This document shows positions 55,029 to 64,000 of a stretch of DNA of 64,000 nt, in pieces; the stretch's first letter is position 1, and every line of letters starts with the position of its first letter. Made by a program: the position numbers and the translations under genes. The DNA comes from Mactra quadrangularis (lineage: Eukaryota > Mollusca > Bivalvia > Venerida > Mactridae), in contig CM046311.1 of NCBI GenBank assembly GCA_025267735.1, positions 30,981,399-31,045,398 of the forward strand. Direction: 5' to 3'. A model generated the notes under the pieces. It had not been told where the DNA came from, ran no database searches, and saw only the letters and a program-made list of their open reading frames with translations.

Positions 55029-55159
55029 ATAACTGTTTTAATGGACCTTCCCAACACATAAACCAATGCAGTAAAATATAAATGACTGAACAAAAACATG
55101 ATTATTAATATGCTCATACGTACAAATATTCAAATAAGGTCTGGCAAGTCATCGGAAAT

Positions 55160-55300
55160 TTCAATCGAAAAGATACCCAGTGTAAGTGGGTACTGTGAGG
55201 GATCATCTGTCTGAAGCTGACTTCATAGCTCAAGGGTCGACTTACTAACTCGTGAAGTTGGCTCTCCATGTATAATGAAGTAAACTTTAAAACGCACTTT
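55160..55300 (+). mobile_element. SINE family C, fragment
   Basis: CCCAGTGTAAGTGGGTACTG and GAGGGATCATCTGTCTGAAG, then TCTCCATGTATAATGAAG. Head missing. Confidence 0.6.
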
Positions 55301-56540
55301 ATTTTTTTAACTTTGACCCAAATGGTATTCATGTAAAAAGTTCACGAGCACTTGTCTTGCTCTTTTAATAGACGAGAGAACACATATCTGCATTGATTCA
55401 TTAGTCTTCATTGTTTCTTTCATCGGCATGACACAGACAGATTAGCAAATATTTTCACGTTGAAACAAGCTTCGACTTTACATGAGTCAAATGACATTTT
55501 TGCATCCCCTAACATGAAAACAATGCAACATTGACATCAATCATGTTTGAAACAAAACACTACATGAAACATGTCCACATGCTCATACTCGATGAAATGC
55601 ATCTTCTTTATTTGATATTCAAGACATTTGTGTATAGATAAATTAATAGTTATATAACAAATGATATTTACTCCGGTTACAAATGTCATGACCTAGCCAT
55701 GTACCGTCTGTAATGAATGGTCCTTTGTGTCATAAAATAAACATCATGGTATGGCCATCACTCATTCCAGATTTGAAAAAAACGGTCACGTTTTAGCAAA
55801 TTCCCTTTTTAATAAGCAAGGAAATTTTACCTTACTGCTAATTAATAAGAGCTCAATTTAATCATATATTTGATTATTTTATTTGAAGTTCACTTTTTTT
55901 TCGACTTCCGTACTCGTCCGTCTTAATTATTTTCGCAGTAAAAGCGAGTTTTAATGACGTTTATCACAAAAAGCAAACACTAAAAAAATACACGGCGACT
56001 TTTTATCACTGAATCAACAGGGACTTTTTTATTGCAAACCAATCCCCTGAGAAGAGCTTGCAAGTAAGTCTTACTCATAAAATAGCCCCTTATCTCTCGT
56101 GTGGAATATTTAGATAGTAGTTTATAAAGATTTGATGGCCACAAAAGCATGATAGCGAGGAAGATATTTGAAAAGAAACTCATAAATACTTAGCAAAGCT
56201 GGAACCCGAACAGAAATCATTATTTCCTCCGTTAAATATTTACTATATTTACGTAAAAACTTATCCGGACAAAAACAAATTGCCACTACCGGCTTATCAG
56301 TGCCCTCCAAAAGCTCTTCCCCAAAAGCATGATTTTAGGATAAACATGTTCATATGTACTCATATTAAGAAAAAATCAACAAAGAGCCATCTAAACAATT
56401 TCAAAAAATCTTATTTTTTAGGTTATCAACATATGAATTATATTACGTTACATGAATGTCCTTTAATTATTTACCTTGATTGATTAAAGTCTATCTGTGG
56501 TATATATAACCGCATCCTTATACCATTATAAATATAATTA
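55300..56540. other. Intergenic stretch, nothing recognised
   Basis: AT-rich, with several 60-70-codon frames that lack motifs. No repeat copies noticed. Confidence 0.4.
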
Positions 56541-56547
56541 AATCTCG

Positions 56548-56825
56548 ATTATCCAAATTTAGAGACCGAAAAAATAATTTGGATAATCCGGGATTTCGGA
56601 TAATGCGGGATTCGGAGGTGTTCGAAGTTATATCTAACAAATTCTCGTACCCAGAGTCTAGTAGGATTCTCAATGCTAGCTAGTATTGAGAATCCTGCTA
56701 GACTCTGGGTACGAGAATGTATCTGGATACAATTTAATTATTATTTTAATTATTGGTAAAATTATAATGAGGAATGTTGGATCCAACATTCCTCATTAAA
56801 ATTTTTACCAATTATTCAATTGTAT
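56548..56825. repeat. Cluster of three consecutive palindromes
   Basis: First, GATTATCCAAATTT / AATTTGGATAATC (56548-56590). Second, 56641-56718, arms of about 37 bp starting ATTCTCGTACCCAGAGTCTA. Third, 56727-56825, arms of about 45 bp centred on GGATCC. The TTATCC motifs recall pogo/Tigger-type ends (inference). Confidence 0.85.
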
Positions 56826-56937
56826 TACAAATTTATATTCAAATACACCTTCCATTCACGATAAACTTATGTTTTAAACCACTTCTTATTGCAAAAAAAG
56901 TACTTTTTATCTCGAATAATCAATTATAAATATATTG

Positions 56938-57020
56938 CAGGTTGAGTTGTCCATGGGTTGGGTTGTCTCTACCTGTGGTTTGAGTTGTCCCTACCTTCGG
57001 GTTGAGTTGTCTTTGGGTCT
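56938..57020. repeat. Short GGTTGAGTTGTC repeat
   Basis: Four imperfect units of about 20-23 bp (GGTTGAGTTGTCC, GGTTGGGTTGTCT, GGTTTGAGTTGTCC, GGGTTGAGTTGTC). Confidence 0.75.
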
Positions 57021-57339
57021 TTTTTCCGGGCCGCCAATGTGATGTAACACTATGGAAACCTATATTAAATGCCATTGAACAGTCTGTTGAAAATGAACAT
57101 ACACATACTTCATGCAATGGTTTCAACGCAATGACTTGTTAAGGTGTCTTCAAATGGCATCCAACTTAATTGAGCATGGGCTCATTCGGAAAACCGCTCG
57201 GGTGATTCCGTAAACTGACGATCAACCCTCGGATATATTTGGTGGATGAATATGTCGAAAATCACAGCATTGTTATGCGGTTTTAAGCATACGCTAAAAA
57301 GTAATCCCTACGGAGATAAACGGAGTTGCCGGAAAGTGT

Positions 57340-57528
57340 CGAAAGCTATTAAAGATGGCTGCCGAGATGAAAACTAATGTCAACGCATTGAAATTATGAT
57401 GAGATTTTGTGTAGTTAGACGAACAGATGGATTTGTTTTCGATTGTAATTGATTTGAATATGATCGAAGAAGTGTTACAGCGTTTTAAAAGTGTTTGATC
57501 GTTTCTGCATGGCTTTAAAATGATGGCG
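57340..57528 (+). other. Candidate non-coding first exon and promoter region
   Basis: Ends at GATGGCG/GTAAGTCG, a strong donor. It contains AAGATGGCTGCC (57351-57362) and AAAATGATGGCG, both like YY1-type sites common at animal transcription starts. Open frames from its ATGs stop quickly, so it would be 5' UTR. The start is unknown; no downstream coding proof. Confidence 0.35.
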
Positions 57529-57654
57529 GTAAGTCGATGTTTTGCAATTTTCATTGTATCATTTGTAAAGTGAAACTGAAAGTAGAATTGACGGGTATCA
57601 TACTCTAGTGCACTGCAGCTAATGAAATAATGCATCATGCAGGAATCGTATTAA

Positions 57655-57985
57655 GGTTGAGTGCCAGATCCAGACGGGTCGTGAGTGGGGGGGGAACGGT
57701 TCGGGTGGGTTCGGGAGGGGTACAGCAGGGGGTCCGAACCCCCCCCCCCCCTAGAATTTGGAAAACGACCTGCCATTATTGTATTTCTTGCCTGTAAGTC
57801 ATTTTTAAGTAGCATGAAGCATTCGGTGCTTAACATAGATTTAATGGTTATGTAGTTTTTATTATCAATATGTTGCATTTTTTCTGCAAAATGTGTATAA
57901 TGTGGTTGCGGTTTGAGGTTCGGACCCCATGCACCTAGGAAAGTTCGGTCCCCCCCTTGGTGTAAATGCAAATGTGTAGCCTTGT
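57655..57985. mobile_element. GGCGGATC-ended element, diverged copy 4
   Basis: Shares TGTATTTCTTGCCTGTAAGTC, TTAACATAGATTTAATGG and TTTTCTGCAAAATGTGTATA with 974-1260. Ends degraded; includes a run of 14 C near 57738. Confidence 0.65.
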
Positions 57986-58370
57986 TCAAAACTTGTTACA
58001 TTGTGAGATAACCAGTCCAATGTTATAACTGCTCGGCCATGCCAGCTCAGTCTTATGAATTATGATAAAACAAATGTTTGATGCAAATAATCGGACAGTT
58101 ATTCAGGGATGTGGAATTCCAATTTTTCCCACTAATCAACAAGCAAGGGAATTCTAAAACTCAACATGTCTGGGATCATAATGCAAGAAGAAATTCAAGA
58201 TTCAGGAAGAAATATATTGAAAAATTTATCTTAAAGACATACTGTTAAATATTAATTGACAATGAAAATGTCACTGTTGAAAATGATTGAACATTGAAAC
58301 TTTCACATAAATAAGTATTGCTTTACATTCTTTTTGTATATTTACTGCTCAAAATATTGCATGTTTTCAG

Positions 58371-58483
58371 GCAAGTGGGATAGAAATATTTACTGATACG
58401 TGTCCACCAATATAGATGTACAAGTCAGATTTGTTGGGTGGGATGATTCAAAATGCTTAGACATCAATAACTAATGAACAAAG
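58371..58483 (+). other. Candidate 5'-UTR exon
   Basis: Acceptor GCATGTTTTCAG and donor AAAG/GTAAGTC bound 113 bp with stops in all frames. It fits a second non-coding exon following the donor at 57528. RNA support would decide. Confidence 0.3.
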
Positions 58484-60201
58484 GTAAGTCTTCCTGATTG
58501 ACAGCAGATTACAATTAACCCCCTTGGTCTAAGGCTGTTCTCCTGATTGCAAAGTGGAGATTGATCAAGCAAAGTGATTCCTATTTTAACTGACTGAACC
58601 ATTTACTGTTAAACCACTGATATGGCATGCTAAAGACCTTAAGCTAGACTGAACCAATCATGCTGATGATTATCACAAAAATATTTAACAATTAAGAGCT
58701 GGTCACTAGGTATTTTAACTGATCAGAACTTAGGTCCTGAACCAGCCTCAGATTTTAGCATAAAATGTCATAAAAGGAGAAAAGGTCAGGTACTAGATGT
58801 ATGAATTGAACCGATGGCCTCTCAGTTGCCTATTTGATACTCTGTTGATAAATAATGTACACATTGGTCGAAATAAAAGATTGGTGTATATACAAATGTG
58901 TAGTCTTGTTTAAGTATTATTGCATTGTAATATTAATTTGATTACTTAGACTTGTTATATTTCATGATTTGTATCATTTTTAGGTCACAAAAGAGTAACA
59001 GAACCATAAGTCATTAAATGGTGTCAACAATTGTTGTTAATGAAAATAAATGAAAAATAATAAGAGTATTAGGCTGGTGATGAAAAAAGGAGTTGTAACA
59101 CAGTTAGAACAATACTATCTTAAGATATTCGTGAAGGTAAAAGATTCATTTATATTTTATCAATCTCCCATTAGGCATTTTTGCATCCTTGATTGTACTT
59201 TTTTATTTAACCTTTTGATTCATCGACAATTGTATTTTTACAAAATTTACAATCTTGACCAATTTGTGCCATATTCATAATTTTCATTATTATTTTATTC
59301 ATTATTGAGAACAACATTCATTTTAACCATTTTTGCTTTAATGCTTATGCATTGTACACATCAAAGAGCACAAAACATGCTGATAGTGGAGATCAAAAGC
59401 TGCTGTATTATCAGATTATATCTTTGGCATTTGGCTTTCAACAGACATAGCCCAAAATGCTATTAAACATCTAGAAATATGTATGCTGTCCTAATTCGAC
59501 AATAGAAAATAATTGACAAAGTCATTGCAATTGAACATGTTTCTTTGTAGAGCTCTAGGTCTGTTAAGCTATTCATATCATCATCCAATGAGACAAGAAA
59601 TGCACCTATTCAAGTTCTTTGTTGCGACTTCATTTTTTGAGGTGACATCTTTTTTAGTAGCGACTACATTTTTTGTCATGAAATTGGCTCAAAGAAAAAA
59701 AGCCAGAGCTAGCCCTGATCCCAACATCATCGGATTAAGCAGCTGAAATTAATGCAAGTTAAGGTTGTAATGCATGAGTAGAATTACTAATAGTAACTGT
59801 GGATTTCATATTTAGTGTATTTGGATTGTATTCCAGGTCATGACTGGTTCCTACCTTCTATATAATAAATATTTATTGCATAGAGGGAGAAGGTGTCAGC
59901 TCCTTATAGAAAGATAAGGGAAACCAGGTAAATCTAGGTTTCAAAGGAAGTTGATAAGTTGAGCTGGCAGCTTTTCTTAACTCAATAACAAGCCTTAAAA
60001 ATATGTAATCTTCAATACTAATACCAAAGCAAATGTCTCATAGTGAAACCAAAACTACTGATTGCATTTATGATAATTTATTTAATACGAAGCTTTAGGT
60101 TTGAGCTTTCAATATTCAATGGATACAAATGAACTTGCTGAAATGAAATAATGGTATGTGTGATGAAAATTTTAACCCAACAAATACAATTGATATTTCA
60201 G

Positions 60202-60260
60202 ATGCTGTATAAAACCACAGATGGCTATTCTACAGGAGTTCAGTGAATTAATAACAACAA
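60202..60260 (+). CDS. Candidate first coding exon of a + strand gene
   Basis: Acceptor TTGATATTTCAG, donor ACAACAA/GTAAGTAA. ATG at 60221 in CCACAGATGG context gives MAILQEFSELITT, then phase 1. A possible next piece is a 17-nt microexon at 62126-62142 (acceptor TTTATTCAG, donor GTAAGTTG) that keeps frame. I do not recognise the product, and the rest would lie beyond the window. Confidence 0.3.
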
Positions 60261-60612
60261 GTAAGTAATTTGATTAACAAATTATTTATATTTATGTGAT
60301 AGTGTCATTTTTAACATATTTTTATTTTTAATGTAAGAAGAAGTATTACAAAGAGTATTAAAACTCTACTTAATGAAAACACATGTATGTTTCAAGTACA
60401 TGTATGTATAAATTGTGTTCTATAAGTGTTTGATTCTGTGGCTTCAGATGGTGGAAAGTAAACTCTTTTGGTTGTAAGTATAGTGATGAATTATAGATAT
60501 TGATGACAAGCAGTATTTGAATTATGTTTAAATCAATGTAAATCTAGTATCTCTAATTGAACAAATAGCCTTTATGAAAGATTCCTGTACGGTAGTACTG
60601 TTTTAATTCAAT

Positions 60613-60971
60613 TAGGGTCTTAAGTCAGTTATCTTTCCTTGATAAAATCAGAAGCAATCCAATTGGCAAGTAGGTCCTTACAGTTGGAATCCTCGTATTT
60701 TATTATTGAAGTCCTATGTAAGGACGACAAAATATTTCATCTAATATCTTTCATGTGAATAATGATATTAACAGAAGGGATGAAATGTAGATAGTTCTTA
60801 ACCTTGACAATAATTAGCTTGATTTCCAAACAAATTAAAAGATTCACATAAAAGTTATTTAAGATTAATTTTAGCAAATTGTCATTGAAAAGTAAGAGTA
60901 AAATCCAAGTAATAAAACTAAATGGACCTACCTATTTGAAGAGTATACGAAGTAACTGACTAAGGTCCCTT
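60613..60971. mobile_element. MITE family 4, copy 3
   Basis: Left AGGGTCTTAAGTCAGTTATC, right GAAGTAACTGACTAAGGTCCCT. Same interior as 13670-14028. Confidence 0.85.
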
Positions 60972-60974
60972 ATT

Positions 60975-63900
60975 CCACCTGCCAAGTCTGTTTCTTTAAA
61001 TATTTGATGATATTTTCTGCAAATGCTTTTTTAAATTCGGATGCATAATGATAATTCCGTCACAAAAAATACTTAAATGAATGGGTCTCCAGTTGTGAGT
61101 TTTTCATTTGTACTTTTTAACATTTTCAGGCACCAGCATATTGTAAGATCAACAAGGATATAGACTATTTGTTCTATCTACTGATTGTAACAGACATGAG
61201 TTTAGAAACATAAGATGTTTTAAAGATATTTACGTACATGACTCCTAAGAATTCAAGACAGTGCTTGTTAATATATAGTTTGAAGAAAACTATTGAACAA
61301 TCATAAAAAATCATTCATGTGAAAATAAACCCTCTGGAGAAGAAAACTGGATATTTGACACTCAAAAAGTTCATTGTTTTAGAAATTAAAAAATGAATAT
61401 GCATGTAATAAATGTGACAATTGAAAGATGTAGAGCTGTCATTGATTAGGCTTGAAGCGTATTGACAATATCAATATATTTAGAAATTAATATCGACAAT
61501 ACACAGATATATATCCATATAGTCTTTGCTTTTCTGTTCAGACCATTTATGTTGTCTTTTACTTATTATAGATGTATATTTGTCATGAATGTCTGTGGTC
61601 TAGTGCTATTTCCTCAATGGGACGCTGTCAGTTTTTTAGACCTATCAGTTCATATTATGGCAGCGCACCTGCTTTTGCTTACAATTGATGGTTCGTCTCA
61701 CAACTTTGACCCTTAAGAGTGACTTTTATTTATTTAATTATATAGGCTTTATTATTGATATTTCAAAATGCCTATCAATTATTGATTGAAAATCGATCAA
61801 ATTGATTGACAATGCAGGGATATCGTTGGAATCAATGACAGCTCTAGAAAAATGAAGTTTATAACTTACTAGCATTTCATTAGTCTTGTTTGTTGACACT
61901 AGATGTCTTAAATTCATGATAACAATACATGACAAAAAAGGTAATTTTAAGTGGAACATGCTATTGCTTAGAGCACAATCATTCTGAATATAGTTGACTG
62001 TAAACCATATTTATATAATTATGGTTTTGATTTTATTATTTGAAAAGAAATGTTAGGATATGTTTCTATACTTTAAATACTTCTAATCATTCACTTTTTG
62101 TTCAACTTATGTACAATTTATTCAGGGCTAGACCATGCTAAAGTAAGTTGCCCAGCTAGACAATTAGCTATTTTATTAACTTGCTCCAACCCAATGTCTA
62201 CTAGTAGTAACAAGTTGTCAGAACCCAAATATAAGTTGTCAGGTTAATAGTATGACCTTAAATATTGAGTCTTGGTGTCTGCTACATTATTGATTTGTGT
62301 TTTATTTATTTATTGTTTGACTACAGTGGCTAGTTTCTCTAGATCTATATATTCAAATTTGTTTATAAATATGGTATTATTGCAAAATAATATTAACTTT
62401 AGCTTAAAGTGTTTGACTTAGTAAATATTCAACTGTTAACCATTTTGAATTGATAGGAAAGATAATGTCATGAGTCGACGGAATAGTGATACTAGAAGTA
62501 GACTTCAAAAACCTAGCTTTAACTTTTTTTAAAAATTACACAGTGTAAAATTTATTTGGTTCAAGCAGACTTTCCAATTTCAGTGATCATCACTGAATTT
62601 ACTGTTTAACAAAGCATGATTTTCAATGTCAATTATAAATTGTAAATTTGAATTATGTTATAATTTGTAGTTTATTATATTATAATTATTATAGTTTATA
62701 CTTATGTATTTTTTTCCATTTCTTTCTATTTGTAATTGGCAATTTTCTCACTATTCACTTGGACAGAATCATAGATGATTTTACTGTAAAATGTATCTTT
62801 AACAGCTGGATATGGGTTTGAATAGACTTGACGAATGTCATAAAAGACTGCATTTTATTTTGTCTATTGAAGCCTGGTAGTAATTTTACTACTAGTGTTT
62901 CAGTTCATTGAACCAAAACTATTAAAGTAATTTAAATTTCATTTGAAGTTTTTTATCTTTTAACCTAAGCTTTCAAGAGTAATTGTTTATATTAAAAAAG
63001 AAATCTTTCTTGATGAATAATAAGTTGATATTTTAATGTAACAGTAGGAATAAGACTTTCATTTAAAAAAATCAAATTTTTACCTTTTCTGTATTCATTT
63101 AGTTTATGTAATTACTGATCTAATTAAAAAAAATATTAATAAAAATGTTGTTCAGAAATTAATTTATTTTCAAGACTTTTGTCTGAACCCCTATTTTGTA
63201 TAGTGCTAACAGATGTGTGTCTATGACTAGCAAAGCCATATAAGTTAGGTGTTTGATTCTCATGCAGATTTTTGGAAGTAAATGGTGCATTGGGACTCTT
63301 GATTTTGTATTTTAGTGCACTGAAGAATTGTAGTAAACACTGGAGTCTTGTTTTAAAAAGGAGGTATTTATATGTCGAAAACTTATTGCTAAAATGTTTT
63401 TGCTAGATTCTTAAGTAACTTATAATTGGATGCTGACTTTTGGGAGGAGTTGGTCATGGGTGAGAATCAATCAATTAACTGTCTACGACTTGTAGCACTA
63501 GCCATTTACCATGTATATATATTACAAACAGACAAACATCCTATACAGGGTAACTGACTGTCAGTAGGTACATTAAAACTTGAGACAAGTCTGTATACAA
63601 TAGTAAGATTTTTCATTAATGTTTACATCAACTTTTCAAACAGTATGTGGGACATGTAACTATTCAGTTGTTTACAATCTGAGACACCAGAATGAATGAC
63701 GCCTTAATAAAAGCTAGCTAGTAGTCAAGCACTCAATGGCGACCATTGCCATGTAACATCTCCGCAGTTGCAAGTATCAAAGAAGTTATATATAGTACCA
63801 ACTATGAGCTGTCATCTGACTGAATTGGTTTGTTTTAGTTCACCTTTAAACTACCAGCATTATTGGAGACATTACTCCTGATAGTAGTTGCAGGGATAAA

Positions 63901-64000
63901 CCATTACTAGATCACTATCATTTGTTAGCAACAGTTTTCTTTCTAATAGGTAGAGCTAAAATATGCTTTGGCTAAAGCTTACCTTAAATTCACAAACCCT
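60975..64000. other. AT-rich stretch, probably intronic or intergenic
   Basis: No domain-bearing frames on either strand and no repeat family from elsewhere in the window. It may be intron sequence of the candidate gene starting at 57.3-60.3 kb. Confidence 0.35.

Noticed and set aside
61130..61143. Alternative next exon after 60260
   Set aside because: A good acceptor (CATTTTCAG), but in phase it stops after five codons, and using the GTAAGA donor would make a 14-nt exon with no support.

Overview
This window is animal nuclear DNA: AT-rich, intron-bearing, and packed with short interspersed elements, inverted-repeat elements and tandem repeats. GT/AG introns, tRNA-headed SINEs whose 3' tails read like TTTAACGCCGTAGCAACAC, and the gene content point to a lophotrochozoan, most likely a bivalve mollusc. 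The species is an inference; nothing in the sequence names it.

Region 1, about 1-15.7 kb: a small C2H2 zinc-finger cluster on the + strand. It has one intact 16-finger gene (3903-5276), one shorter gene with six complete fingers and a collapsed seventh (10801-11358), and one frameshifted relic (about 13065-13695). Upstream and downstream flanks recur around these copies (3.1-3.6 kb with 9.1-9.5 kb; 6.3-7.8 kb with 15.2-15.7 kb; 5.6-5.9 kb with 0.55-1.8 kb). The cluster therefore grew by segmental duplication and was later split by MITEs and SINEs.

Region 2, about 16.4-52.1 kb: one gene fills the - strand. I could join 28 exons with consistent GT/AG sites and codon phases into a 3324-nt CDS (1107 residues). 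It encodes a secreted ADAMTS-type metalloprotease: signal peptide, propeptide with a furin-like site, zinc protease domain with HExxHxxGxxHD, disintegrin-like region, TSP1, Cys-rich region, spacer and three more TSP1 repeats. It then ends in four ShK six-cysteine domains, one per exon, with phase-1 introns between them. The last ShK exon (16743-16861) is short and carries the stop codon. The introns hold two large tandem arrays (about 37 copies of a 53-56 bp unit; about 36 copies of a 49 bp unit), a 43-46 bp array that repeats the gene's own splice-acceptor boundary, and many nested MITEs.

Region 3, about 52.1-57.3 kb: intergenic DNA with TIR elements, SINEs and a run of three palindromes at 56.5-56.8 kb.

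Region 4, about 57.3-64 kb: mostly unannotatable AT-rich sequence. A set of splice-site-like boundaries (donor 57528; exon 58371-58483; exon 60202-60260 with a possible start codon) suggests the 5' end of a + strand gene running out of the window. This is tentative.

No prokaryotic genes, CRISPR arrays, rRNA or free-standing tRNA genes were seen. The most notable system is the ADAMTS-ShK protease. The most notable DNA-level features are the splice-acceptor tandem array and the nested transposon with a matching empty site.
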